Shown here piece after piece: positions 35,862 through 44,744 of a stretch of 64,000 nt of DNA. Each line of letters opens with the position of its first letter. The stretch's first letter is position 1. The notes below the pieces were generated by a model. That model ran no database searches and was not told the DNA's origin. It saw nothing but the letters and a program-made list of their open reading frames with translations. Origin of the DNA: Polyangium sp. y55x31 (GTDB lineage Bacteria > Myxococcota_A > Polyangia > Polyangiales > Polyangiaceae); contig NZ_JARZHG010000033.1 of assembly GCF_029946505.1 (NCBI RefSeq), forward strand, positions 1-64,000. Direction: 5' to 3'. The position numbers were made by a program, and so were the translations under genes.

Positions 35862-36449
35862 TCACCCCTTCCCCACCCCCCGCCGCGCCCGCTCTGCCTC
35901 GGCCATCAGCCGCCCGTAATCGAGCCGTTCGAGCGCCGCGCGCGCCTCGGCGAGGCTCTCCCCCGCGACGGACGCGCCGAGCCCGAGGACGAGCCTGCGC
36001 GCGAGCTCCTCGCGGCGCAGCGGGCTTTGGCGGAGGAGATCGAGCGTCACGAGGCCGGAGGCGCGCGCGACGTCGAAAAGGCCTTCCCGCGCCGCGGTGC
36101 GCGCGCGACCTTCGAGAATGCGCTTCAGCGCCCGCTCGGGGATCACGCGCCGTTCGAGGACGAGCACGAGCAGCGCGAGTCGCTCGACAGCGCCGCGATC
36201 GAGCCCTGCCGCAATCGAATCGAGCTCCAGCGGATCGACAGGCTCGATTCCGAGATCACGGCAGAGATCAGCGAGCTTGGCCCGCGCGACGTCGACATCC
36301 AGCGCGGCAGGCTCGATCTCCGCGAGGACCTGGGCGAATGCGGCGAGGATCGGCGCGAGCTCGATCGGCACGCTCTCCGGCAGGAGGCGAGCGTCTTGCG
36401 CAGCAGGCGCGGCGGCGGGCTTCGCGGTCCAGTTTTTCAGAAAAGACAT
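35862..36449 (-). CDS. Hypothetical protein of the MoxR-VWA operon
   Basis: 195 residues from ATG 36449 (MSFLKNWTAKP), 4 bp after the stop of the VWA gene. It is predicted helical, rich in Ala, Leu, Glu and Arg, with no signal peptide or membrane span. No domain is recognised. The tight spacing argues for co-expression with the VWA/metallopeptidase-like protein and the MoxR ATPase; a small adaptor role is plausible but unproven. Confidence 0.75.
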   Translation of the reverse strand: MSFLKNWTAKPAAAPAAQDARLLPESVPIELAPILAAFAQVLAEIEPAALDVDVARAKLADLCRDLGIEPVDPLELDSIAAGLDRGAVERLALLVLVLERRVIPERALKRILEGRARTAAREGLFDVARASGLVTLDLLRQSPLRREELARRLVLGLGASVAGESLAEARAALERLDYGRLMAEAERARRGVGKG

Positions 36450-36453
36450 GGCT

Positions 36454-38115
36454 CTATCCGCTGGGGTTGGTCTTGCCCGGGTCGTCGAACAGGGAAAATG
36501 CAAGCTCGGCCGCGACACGCGGAAAATCGAGGAGCGCGCGCACGGTGACGACACGCGCCCCGGCTTGCTCGTACCTGCGCACCTTCTCGCGGTTCGGCGC
36601 GTGGAGGAGCAGCACGAATGCCGGCGAGCGCTCGGCCGCGCGCGCAAAAATGCCCGCGTTTTGCCGGTGCGCGTCGTAATTCGCGTCGAAATCGCTATCG
36701 GTGATGATCACGCGGATCGGCTGCTCGGAGCGAGTCTCCTCGACGGACGCGGCGAGGACGTCGAAGGGGAATTGCGTACCGCCGCCGATATAGCGCATCA
36801 AAAACTTCGAGAGCACGCGCTCGGAGCGGCAGAAGTCCCACGCCTTTTCGTGGCCCACCGAATAGACGAGCGCGCGCGCCGCGCCGCCTGCGCGGATCGT
36901 GCCGGTCGCCAGGATCTGCGCGGCGAGGGTCATCGCGTTGAGGGCGCGTTTCGGGTCGGGCATGGAGCCGCTCACGTCGAGGTAGATCTCGGTGCGGCCG
37001 AGGAACGACGGCGTGCTCTGGCCCTCCTCGTCGGCGATACGCTCGCGGAGCAGCGGCATCGCGGCGCCGAGCGTCTCGCCGCGGCGGAGGAGCGTGGCGA
37101 CCCAGTCGATGTCGGCGACGGGATCACCAGGCTCCCATTCGAGGTGCGTGGTGGGCACGAGCGCGTCGGCGAAGACGCGGGCGGGCGGCGGGCGGAAAAG
37201 GTATTTTTCGGCTTCGCGCCGGTAATGGGCCGCCATGGCCGTCGTGAGCAGCTCGGATTTGCCCGCGCCGTCGCCGGGCATCGCGCCCGCGCGGCGTTCG
37301 AGGCTCTGATCGGCGAGTTTTTCGGCGAGGTCTTTGGGGAAAAAACCTTCGCGGATCGCCCGCTCGATCGCCGCCTTTTCGCCCTTCTTCGGCACGAGCG
37401 CCGCGGCGAGGTCTTCGGCGGAGGGATCGCCTTCGGCGCAGTCGCCTTCGCCCGCATGTTTTGGCGCGGGGCTCGCCATGGCGTATCGCCAGGCGATCGA
37501 GGCGAAATAAAGGTACTGGAGCGTGACGTCGGGCGCGAACGCGAAGAGGTTTTCCGCGACGAGCTTCGCGTCGAGGCGGTGGTCCGGAAAAGCACGCTCG
37601 AAGGCGGCGGCATTCGTCCCGAGCAGCTCCCCTTCCCTTCGTTGCCAGAGCTCTTCGATCACGGCGCGCTGGAACGTGAAGAGCACGTCGTCGGGCGAAC
37701 GCGCGCCGCGCGCCACGAGGATGCGGCAGAGGTCGTCCTCGATCGAGGGCAAACCCCGGCCGAGCCGCTCGTCGACGAGCAGATCGTAAAAGGGCCCCAT
37801 GAGCGAGCGCGGCAGGCGCGGCAGGAACGTGCGTTCGAGCAGGAGGAGGCGCGCGTGCTCGACGGGGTTGCCGGGAAACGCGACGTGGTGGCCGATCTCG
37901 TGGGCGATCAGTGCTTCGAGCGCGTCTTCGAGCGAGGCCTCGGTGATGGGGCGCGCGCCGAGGCGGATCGTGCGCGAGGCGAGGTCGATGCGGGCGAACG
38001 TGTCGCCCTCGGGATCCACGACGGGCTCGCCGAGGAGGAGGTACGGCGAGTAACGCGCGAGCGCGCGCGGGAAGGCGCGCGCCGCGAGGGAAGCGACGAG
38101 CTCCCGCGCGCTCAA
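36454..38115 (-). CDS. VWA-like protein with N-terminal HExxH metallopeptidase-type motif (DUF2201-like)
   Basis: 553 residues. The start chosen is the TTG at 38115, which overlaps the previous stop as TTGA; upstream codons belong to the preceding gene's antisense-like frame and are Arg-rich. HEIGHH at residues 72-77 gives a zinc-peptidase-type site. The C-terminal VWA-like domain has DVSGSMPDP (Asp380), then GGGTQFPFDV and ITDSDFD as further metal-site loops. The combination of a peptidase-like N-terminus and a C-terminal VWA is that of DUF2201-type proteins that partner MoxR ATPases. It should work with the MoxR protein encoded two genes upstream, acting as the substrate-recognition or remodelling component. 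Cytosolic; no signal. Confidence 0.85.
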   Translation of the reverse strand: MSARELVASLAARAFPRALARYSPYLLLGEPVVDPEGDTFARIDLASRTIRLGARPITEASLEDALEALIAHEIGHHVAFPGNPVEHARLLLLERTFLPRLPRSLMGPFYDLLVDERLGRGLPSIEDDLCRILVARGARSPDDVLFTFQRAVIEELWQRREGELLGTNAAAFERAFPDHRLDAKLVAENLFAFAPDVTLQYLYFASIAWRYAMASPAPKHAGEGDCAEGDPSAEDLAAALVPKKGEKAAIERAIREGFFPKDLAEKLADQSLERRAGAMPGDGAGKSELLTTAMAAHYRREAEKYLFRPPPARVFADALVPTTHLEWEPGDPVADIDWVATLLRRGETLGAAMPLLRERIADEEGQSTPSFLGRTEIYLDVSGSMPDPKRALNAMTLAAQILATGTIRAGGAARALVYSVGHEKAWDFCRSERVLSKFLMRYIGGGTQFPFDVLAASVEETRSEQPIRVIITDSDFDANYDAHRQNAGIFARAAERSPAFVLLLHAPNREKVRRYEQAGARVVTVRALLDFPRVAAELAFSLFDDPGKTNPSG

Positions 38116-39002
38116 GGGCTCTCCACGAGCCAGAGGCGCTGCGAGTCGAGCGCGGTCGCGACGACGAAGCCCGCGCGCGAGGCAGCCACGCTGTGCCCAC
38201 GTTTCCAGTGCGGGAGCGGGACCTTCGTGTCGCTCACGTACACGACGCCCTGGCCGAGCGTGACCGTGGGCAAGCTCGGATCCGCCTCGACTTTGTCGGC
38301 GAGGCAAGGCGAGCGGAACGCGAGGTTCGGGGCGCCGCGCGCGCCGAGGAGCACACCGGCGGAGAGATCGGGCCGCTTGCGATCGTGGACGCAGACGAGC
38401 GTGGGCGCGCCGAAATGCACGCGGCCCGGGAGGAACGCGGACTCGACCTCGCGCAGATCGATCGTCCGCACCGCGAACGGGCCTTTCCACGTGGAGCGGG
38501 CGCGCGGCGCGAGCGCGGCGTCGAGGATGCGGAGGAGGCGGCCTTCGAGGTCGAACCGCGCGCCGGGGCTCGCTACGGCGCTCGGCGCGGCCATCGCGGA
38601 GGCGACGCAGAGGTTCAGCCACGGAGGCTCGCCGAAGAGGCCTTCGCCGAGGTTCCACGCCTTCGCGAGCAAGCCCATGCGGGCCTCGATCGGTGCCGCG
38701 GGCAGGCTCTCCGGGAGCATGTCCACGAACAGCCATTCCACGAGGTTTTCGGGCCTGCGCGCGCGCGGCGTATCGCCCTCGGGAGCGACGCCGGGCCGGA
38801 TGTAGCCGAGCCCGATCGCCTCGACCACGAGCCCGAGCCACGCCTCGAACGCACGCAACGAGCTCTCGGATCCGTCGAGGCCCGCCGCGAGCCGCTTGCC
38901 CGGACCCACGACGAGCGCTTCGAAAAGCGCGCCGTCCCAGCGTGAAAAACGGCGCTCTCCCTCCCGCAAATGGTGGGTCGCCAGCGCTTCGAGGTCACTC
39001 AC
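38112..39002 (-). CDS. Hypothetical third component of the MoxR-VWA operon
   Basis: 296 residues from ATG 39002, overlapping the MoxR stop (ATGA), with its own TGA overlapping the TTG start of the VWA gene. No motif is recognised. The N-terminal half is helical (EALATHHLREGERRF...), the C-terminal half strand-rich (TLGQGVVYVSDTKVPLPHW). In described MoxR-vWA ternary systems a third, beta-propeller-type protein is present. Whether this one is such a component cannot be told by eye; it is short for a full propeller. Confidence 0.75.
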   Translation of the reverse strand: MSDLEALATHHLREGERRFSRWDGALFEALVVGPGKRLAAGLDGSESSLRAFEAWLGLVVEAIGLGYIRPGVAPEGDTPRARRPENLVEWLFVDMLPESLPAAPIEARMGLLAKAWNLGEGLFGEPPWLNLCVASAMAAPSAVASPGARFDLEGRLLRILDAALAPRARSTWKGPFAVRTIDLREVESAFLPGRVHFGAPTLVCVHDRKRPDLSAGVLLGARGAPNLAFRSPCLADKVEADPSLPTVTLGQGVVYVSDTKVPLPHWKRGHSVAASRAGFVVATALDSQRLWLVESP

Positions 39003-40528
39003 GGAGCACCTCCTTCCAGGCGCTCGGCGGCGGCGAGCCTGCGTTGGTAGGACTCATGGATGCTCTTCAGGAGCACGAGATCCTCGTAGATCGGACCCGA
39101 GAGATCGGCGCGCTTGAGCAGCTCCTCCATCGCGCGTTGCACCTTGCCCACGCGGCGCTTGAGCTCGGCGGTGGTCGTGCCGAGCACGCTCGCCTCGGCC
39201 TCGGCCTGGAGTTCGCGCACGCTCGCGCGGAGCGGCGCGTAGGCCGCGTGCTGGACGGCCGCTTGATCGAAGAGGCGCGTGATCCACGTGGCCCGATCGA
39301 GCAAAAGGACGCGGGCTTCGGCCTTCTGAAAGAACGCACTCTGCGGATTCGGGCGCAGTTTGTCGAAGAGCGTGAAGGGCAAGACGAGGCGCACGTCGGT
39401 CGCGGTGACCTCGCTCTTGCCGCGGAAATACGCGAGGGCCTTGGCGAAGAGCAGGATGGCCTGGAGCGCACGCGCCGAGACGCCGTTTTCGGTCTGCGTG
39501 CAGACGTGGACGTTCTTGTCGAGCGGGCAATCCTCGTTGCACACGTGCGCGACCTTCTTGCCCGCGAGGTGGAGCGTGTCCTTGTTGCGGTATTCGAGGA
39601 CGTCCGAGGCCCTGCGGCAAAAATCGAGCTGGCCCGCGAAGAACCCGAGCACGTCGAGCACGCTCTCGGGGATCGGGACGGCGCGGATCTCGGCCTCGGC
39701 CTGGTCGAGCTCCTCCGCGGAGAAGACGACGTCGGCAGGGATGCGCGTCTCGGGCGGGCGCGCCGTGGCGACACGCTCGGCGAGGGCGTCGAGGGAGCGA
39801 GCATGGAACGGCGGGGCGCGGACGACGACGTCGATGCGATCCTTGAGGGCCTCGATGACCTGGAACGTGCCGCCGCCGGAGTCCTCGTTCGCCGTGAGAT
39901 ACCAGGCGGATTTGCCCACGAGCGCGACCTGCTCGAAGCTCTCGGCGTAGCCCTCGGCGAGGAGCGAGAGCAGCGCGGACTGGGTCTTCGTGGGGATGCG
40001 GTTGTACTCGTCGATGATCTTGACGCGCTTGCCGATCCAGCGGCGCCACTCGACGCGGATCTCGCGCGACTCCTCGGCCTTGACGAGGCTCGCGGGCAAG
40101 GGGCTGCCGAGCAGATCGGCCGTGGTGAGCTGGGGATGGCCGTGCTGGACGATGCGGCGGATCTCGTCGAGCGGAATGCCCGCGAGCGCAGCCATGATCG
40201 TGGCCATGGTGGTCTTGCCGCGGCCCGGGGCGCCGACGAAGAGCAGGCGCTGCGAGGTGACGAGGCAAAGGAGCGGCAGGAGGACGTACGAGGCGTGCGC
40301 GGCGCGGCCGAGATCGACACGCGCTTCGCCCTTGCCGAGCGTCGTCGATTCGCCGAGCTCCATGTCGAGGTACGGGCACACGAGGGCTTGTTCGACGATC
40401 CACGTGTAGGCGCGGCGGAGCTTGCCCGAGAGGCCCGCACTCCTCCGCGGTCCGAGGACGAGCGCGCCGTCCTTTTCGACGCGGGCACGGCCGTCGAGCC
40501 ACGAAGCGACGAGGCGATGAGGATCCAT
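38999..40528 (-). CDS. MoxR-type AAA+ ATPase
   Basis: 509 residues from ATG 40528. AAA+ module: Walker A GAPGRGKTT with Lys105, Walker B-like VKIIDEYNRIP, and a sensor segment in WYLTANEDSGGGTF. An arginine-finger region follows near IEALKDRIDVVV. It is longer than typical MoxR (about 330); the extra C-terminal 200 residues are helical, with a cluster of cysteines and histidines (HVCNEDCPLDKNVHVC) resembling a small metal-binding insert, and a coiled coil (residues about 440-500). First gene of a six-gene operon. MoxR proteins act as chaperones or remodelers with VWA partners; the VWA partner is encoded two genes downstream. Confidence 0.9.
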   Translation of the reverse strand: MDPHRLVASWLDGRARVEKDGALVLGPRRSAGLSGKLRRAYTWIVEQALVCPYLDMELGESTTLGKGEARVDLGRAAHASYVLLPLLCLVTSQRLLFVGAPGRGKTTMATIMAALAGIPLDEIRRIVQHGHPQLTTADLLGSPLPASLVKAEESREIRVEWRRWIGKRVKIIDEYNRIPTKTQSALLSLLAEGYAESFEQVALVGKSAWYLTANEDSGGGTFQVIEALKDRIDVVVRAPPFHARSLDALAERVATARPPETRIPADVVFSAEELDQAEAEIRAVPIPESVLDVLGFFAGQLDFCRRASDVLEYRNKDTLHLAGKKVAHVCNEDCPLDKNVHVCTQTENGVSARALQAILLFAKALAYFRGKSEVTATDVRLVLPFTLFDKLRPNPQSAFFQKAEARVLLLDRATWITRLFDQAAVQHAAYAPLRASVRELQAEAEASVLGTTTAELKRRVGKVQRAMEELLKRADLSGPIYEDLVLLKSIHESYQRRLAAAERLEGGAP

Positions 40529-40727
40529 TCGTGACCACGACTATGCCAGAGCTCGTGGATCTTGGGCAGGTCGGCTCGCCAAAAGCCACGGCGCACGCTG
40601 GCCGGATCCTGTCCACCCGGTGACCACCTGTGGACATCGGAGAGCACGCCGAATCGTCTACAGTCGACCTCGGAAGGCCCGGAAGCAACGAATCACCGGC
40701 GCTCGAAGCCGGGCGTGGAGGGACACC

Positions 40728-42671
40728 ATGAAGCAGCGCAATCTTGCCTTACCGATTCGGCGCGCAGGTCGATACGCGTTCCTTTTGCTGAGCGCGGCGC
40801 TCGGCGGGTGCTCGGACGAAGCGGAGACGCCGGCCGGGCCGCCCGAGATCTTCGAAAACCCGCCGGAGCTCGCGCCGAACGCGGCGGGGGTCCACGAGCT
40901 GCGTCTCGCGCCGAGCGAGGTGAAGATCGGTGGGAAACGATATTGCCTGCGGACGTACAATGGCTCGATTCCAGGGCCGACGATCCGCGTCGCGGCAGGG
41001 ACCGATCGCAAGGTGCGGGTCAACCTGCACAACGATTTCGAGCGATCCGATTATCGGCTCGTGGCCGGCGCCGCGAATACGTCGGCGGTCACGTGCCACG
41101 ATTTCAACCTGACGAACCTGCACGCGCACGGCTTGCACGTCCAGCCGAACTACGCGACACCCGCGGCGGGGGATTCGTGCGAGGGCTCGGGCTGCGGGCC
41201 GGACGCGCGGTACCACGCCGACGACGTGCTGCACGAGGTGCCGCCCGGCGAGATGGCGCAATACCGCTGGGATCTCGACGAGGACGGGACGCACCACGCG
41301 GGCTTCAACTGGTATCACCCGCACATCCATGGATCGACGGCCATCCAGGTGACGAACGGCGCCGCGGGCACGCTCATCATCGAGGGGGATCTCGACGAGG
41401 TGCCCGGGATCGCCAAGGCGAAGGAGCGAATCATGGTGCTCGGCGGCGTGCCCATCAACGTCGAATCGACGCGGCCGCTCGCGGACGGAGAGGCTTGCTC
41501 CGAGGACACGCTCTCGGCGAACGATTTCGAGGCGGCGGAGGACGATTCGAAGCCGACGCTCGTGAACGGCAAGCTCCTGCCGCACATCAAGACGTCGCCG
41601 AATCAGGTCGAGCGCCTGCGGATCGTGCACGCCGGCACGCCGAACGAGCTCGGGATGAAGCTCCACCCGTCGGAGGATCCGACGTGCGGCTCGTTCGACA
41701 CACTGCATTCGATCGAGATCACGCAGATCGCCCGCGACGGCATCACGCTGCCGAAGTTTTACGTGAGCGATACGATGTGGGTATCCCCCGGCTATCGTAT
41801 CGAGGCCGTCGTGAAAATGCCGGCCGAGAAGACGACGCTTTGCCTCGTGGGACGGCGCCCGTCCGATCTGGCCGGGAGCCTCGTGGCGATCTTCGACGTG
41901 GATCCGGAGAACGGGGCGCCGACGGAGACGAACATGCCGGAGGAGTCGGCCCTCGCGGCCATCGCGCCGCCGACGACGTTCATGGGCAAGGTCGACGGCC
42001 AGATGATGGAGGCGAGTTGCGAATCGGTCGACAAGATCCACCAGAAGATCGCGCTGCTCGTCCCGACGCCGGGCGAGCAGCCCGACCCGGAAAAACCCGC
42101 CGAGCTCGGATCGTGCAATCCGAGTGATCACATGCACGGCATCGATCCCGACGCGCCGACGTGCATCTGCCCCGCCCCGAACATCAGTTGTCGCCGCTTC
42201 GACGATCGGCGCGCCTGGGGATATCGCAGCGACCGGGTGATGGAGGTCGGCACGACGGAGAAATGGGAGATCCGCGCGTTCGACGGGCATCCGTTCCACA
42301 TTCACATCAATCCGTACCTCGTCTGCGCGAACGATTCGAACAAGGAGCCGAACTTCCCGCACTGGCGTGACACGTTCTGGGTGCAGGCGGAGGACGGGCC
42401 GCGGCAGATCTTGACGAATTTCCGCAAGTTCTCGGGGCAGTTCGTGCTGCATTGCCACAAACTGAACCACGAGGACATGGGCATGATGGAGCTCGTCGAG
42501 ATCTGCCCGGAGGGCGATACGGCCTGTCTTTGCCAGGGCACGGACGCCGCCGGCAATTGCATCAGCCAGGCCGGGTGCAAGGCCGAGGATCTCCAGTGCC
42601 AGTTCGCCAAGGAAGCGACGGACGCATTCCCGCTGCCGCCCGCGCCGAATCCCGCGCTCTGCGGTCCGTGA
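40728..42671 (+). CDS. Multicopper oxidase lipoprotein with Cys-rich tail
   Basis: 647 residues from ATG 40728, with GGAGGG just upstream. The lipobox is ALGGC. All copper motifs are present: LHAHGLHV, NWYHPHIHG, HPFHIHINPY, and HCHKLNHEDMGMM (T1/T3 Cys-His cluster with axial Met). The laccase/CotA-like cupredoxin architecture has two unusual additions: a cysteine-containing loop (GDSCEGSGCGPD) in domain 1 and a cysteine-rich C-terminal extension (CLCQGTDAAGNC, then CKAEDLQCQ). The protein should oxidise phenols or metal ions in the envelope. Its 3' end is convergent with the zinc-ribbon gene. A second, leaner multicopper oxidase is encoded at 57616. Confidence 0.92.
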   Translation: MKQRNLALPIRRAGRYAFLLLSAALGGCSDEAETPAGPPEIFENPPELAPNAAGVHELRLAPSEVKIGGKRYCLRTYNGSIPGPTIRVAAGTDRKVRVNLHNDFERSDYRLVAGAANTSAVTCHDFNLTNLHAHGLHVQPNYATPAAGDSCEGSGCGPDARYHADDVLHEVPPGEMAQYRWDLDEDGTHHAGFNWYHPHIHGSTAIQVTNGAAGTLIIEGDLDEVPGIAKAKERIMVLGGVPINVESTRPLADGEACSEDTLSANDFEAAEDDSKPTLVNGKLLPHIKTSPNQVERLRIVHAGTPNELGMKLHPSEDPTCGSFDTLHSIEITQIARDGITLPKFYVSDTMWVSPGYRIEAVVKMPAEKTTLCLVGRRPSDLAGSLVAIFDVDPENGAPTETNMPEESALAAIAPPTTFMGKVDGQMMEASCESVDKIHQKIALLVPTPGEQPDPEKPAELGSCNPSDHMHGIDPDAPTCICPAPNISCRRFDDRRAWGYRSDRVMEVGTTEKWEIRAFDGHPFHIHINPYLVCANDSNKEPNFPHWRDTFWVQAEDGPRQILTNFRKFSGQFVLHCHKLNHEDMGMMELVEICPEGDTACLCQGTDAAGNCISQAGCKAEDLQCQFAKEATDAFPLPPAPNPALCGP

Positions 42672-42689
42672 TCCCGAGCGCCCGCGACG

Positions 42690-43598
42690 TCAGCCCCGGC
42701 GCGCCGATTCGCCCGCGCGCCGGGCCATCACGTCGACCTGGGCGTCGAGCTCCTTCCGCTTCTGCATTCCGCGCTTCGTGCTGCGCCACATGAGGACGAA
42801 CGACAGGACGAACGTGCCGAGGAACGAGAGCCACATCTCGCCTCGCGTGACCTCGGGCCCCTCGGGACGGCCCAGGGCGATGACCGCGACGACGGCGGCG
42901 AGGACGCCAAAAAAGACGAGGAACACCGAGACGCCGACGAGGCGATCCCCGGCCTTCGCGGCTCGATCGTAGCTCTGCGCTTGCTCTCTGTCCGCGCGAT
43001 CTTTCGAGGCGCGCGCCTCGCCGAGCAGGCTCGCGGCGAGCGAGAATGGGACGAGGAGGCGGCTTCGGCAATGTTTGCAATCCGAGATGGCCTCGCCGGC
43101 GCGGAACGAATGCATGGCGCCGCACCCGTCGCAGCGGACGATCCCCGTCGCGGCGAGGTGCTCGAGGTCCGGGAGATCGTACATGATGCCCCAGCCGCGC
43201 GTGAAAGCAGCGAGCGACAGAACCCAGCCGCCGAACAGAATGCCGAAATAGAGGAGCGGGAGGCCCACCCCGGCCTGCCCCGTGATGGCCCCCGCGACGA
43301 AGCCGAACGTGAGAAAGGTGGCAAAGCCGATCGCGCCGAAGATGACGGGCTTGGCGGCCTTGGCGTTTTGCTCGTAAAATGCTGCGACGAACCGCGCCTG
43401 CAGCTCTTTCCTGGCCACGGCGACGACATCGCCGACGTAGGCGAGCATGGCCTTGCGGAGGCCTTCGTCGAGGGGCGTGACGGCGCCGCAATGGCGGCAG
43501 CGGACGCGGGCGTCGCCGAGCTCGATGGGCAAAGGCGCGCCGCACGTCGGGCAGGTGGGCGCGCGTCCGCGGATGGGCTCCTTGGCGTGCGACGTCAT
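42690..43598 (-). CDS. Zinc-ribbon membrane protein
   Basis: 302 residues from ATG 43598. Two zinc-ribbon-like modules are visible: CPTCG...CRHCG near residue 17 and CDGCG...CKHC near 155. Each is followed by hydrophobic segments; about four transmembrane helices are expected (AIGFATFLTFGFVAGAITG, LLYFGILFGGWVLSLAAF, GVLAAVVAVIALG, WLSFLGTFVLSFVLM). Function is not recognised; small TM proteins with N-terminal ribbons are common in this group. It is convergent with the multicopper oxidase and divergent from the next gene. Confidence 0.8.
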   Translation of the reverse strand: MTSHAKEPIRGRAPTCPTCGAPLPIELGDARVRCRHCGAVTPLDEGLRKAMLAYVGDVVAVARKELQARFVAAFYEQNAKAAKPVIFGAIGFATFLTFGFVAGAITGQAGVGLPLLYFGILFGGWVLSLAAFTRGWGIMYDLPDLEHLAATGIVRCDGCGAMHSFRAGEAISDCKHCRSRLLVPFSLAASLLGEARASKDRADREQAQSYDRAAKAGDRLVGVSVFLVFFGVLAAVVAVIALGRPEGPEVTRGEMWLSFLGTFVLSFVLMWRSTKRGMQKRKELDAQVDVMARRAGESARRG

Positions 43599-43687
43599 TA
43601 TGGGCGTTTGGCGTATCACGCGGGGCGCGCGGAGAGCAAGTCGCCTCGTCCCCTACCCTTCCCGCTCGTTCTGGCGTACGGTGGGGC

Positions 43688-44740
43688 ATGCGCCGGATCG
43701 GATTCGTTTCGCTCGTGCTCCTCGCCGCGGCCTGCGCCGAGCCGACGGCAGAGCCGGGGACCCCGAGTGCTTTCCAGGAGCCGCCCTGGCTCGTCGTCCG
43801 CGTCGACACGGTGGAGGTGACGCCGCTCCGGCCAGGCACGCAGGTGCCCTGGGACGACATCGAGCCCCAGCCGACCGACGGCACGGCGTGCGGCATGCTC
43901 GGCCGCGTGATGGCCACGACCGATCCGATCACGGGCAAAGGCGCCGAGGCGCTCTGCCCCATCGATCCACGCCCGCGGCCCGCGAACGCCGACCCGCGGC
44001 TGCCCGATCTCGTGGTGCTGCTCGGCGTGGGCAGCGCGGCCCATTACCAGACGCCGACCGCGCACGACTCGATGCAAACGACGTTTCATGGCGAATTCGT
44101 GATTCCGACAAATTCGATTCCGGCCGAGGGCATCACGCTGGCGGTGGTGGATCGGGACGGGTCCGGGGCGGAGGTGATCGGCGGGGTGAAGCTCGGCCGG
44201 CAGGAGCTGCTCGCGGCGCAGGCGACGCGGCCCGTGTTTTCGATGAGCGGCGGGGGCGTGATGCGGATGGATCTCGCCGTGATGGCCTATACGAACCCGA
44301 TGGAGACGGCCGAGGCGGCGGTGACGGCGCAGGCGGGCGGCGCGCTCGTGTCGATGCGGCCGATTCGCGCGGGCGAGGTGGTCGAGATCTCGGCGCGAGG
44401 GCAATACCGGATCGGGACGGGTCGCGGCGCGTGGATCGATCCGCGCGGGTATTTCGAGAACGAGCCACACGACCCGAACTTCGAGAACGAGCCGTTCCGA
44501 TCGGCGCCGCACGGGGCCGGCATCGCCGCGGTCGGAGGCGGAGACGCGCGAATGGGTGCGATCGTCGCGCCTTGCGCGAGGTTCGTGGCGCGCACGCCCG
44601 GGCTCGTCTGGGTGGGGCTGAACGACGGGGATCCGCGCAACAACGAGGGGAACGCGACGTTCACCGTGAAGGTGGCGGGGCCGCTGCCGGCCGAGTGGTC
44701 CGAGGGGAAGACGACGACGCCGTGCGGGACGTTTCCGTGA
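43688..44740 (+). CDS. Secreted lipoprotein with C2-like and PA-IL-lectin-like regions
   Basis: 350 residues from ATG 43688, with TACGGT 7 bp upstream as a possible -10. The lipobox is LLAAAC. The first half resembles a C2-like beta-sandwich (LPDLVVLLGVG... VDRDGSGAEVIGG). The second half has the layout of a galactose-binding lectin/PA-IL-like fold, ending in GLVWVGLNDGDPRNNEGNATF, with possible Ca/sugar ligands Asp and Asn. An internal repeat, YFENEPHDPNFENEPF, is notable. It probably sits outside the cell. The 3' end is 4 bp from the convergent Uma2 gene. The fold assignments are by eye. Confidence 0.7.
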   Translation: MRRIGFVSLVLLAAACAEPTAEPGTPSAFQEPPWLVVRVDTVEVTPLRPGTQVPWDDIEPQPTDGTACGMLGRVMATTDPITGKGAEALCPIDPRPRPANADPRLPDLVVLLGVGSAAHYQTPTAHDSMQTTFHGEFVIPTNSIPAEGITLAVVDRDGSGAEVIGGVKLGRQELLAAQATRPVFSMSGGGVMRMDLAVMAYTNPMETAEAAVTAQAGGALVSMRPIRAGEVVEISARGQYRIGTGRGAWIDPRGYFENEPHDPNFENEPFRSAPHGAGIAAVGGGDARMGAIVAPCARFVARTPGLVWVGLNDGDPRNNEGNATFTVKVAGPLPAEWSEGKTTTPCGTFP

Positions 44741-44744
44741 AGGG

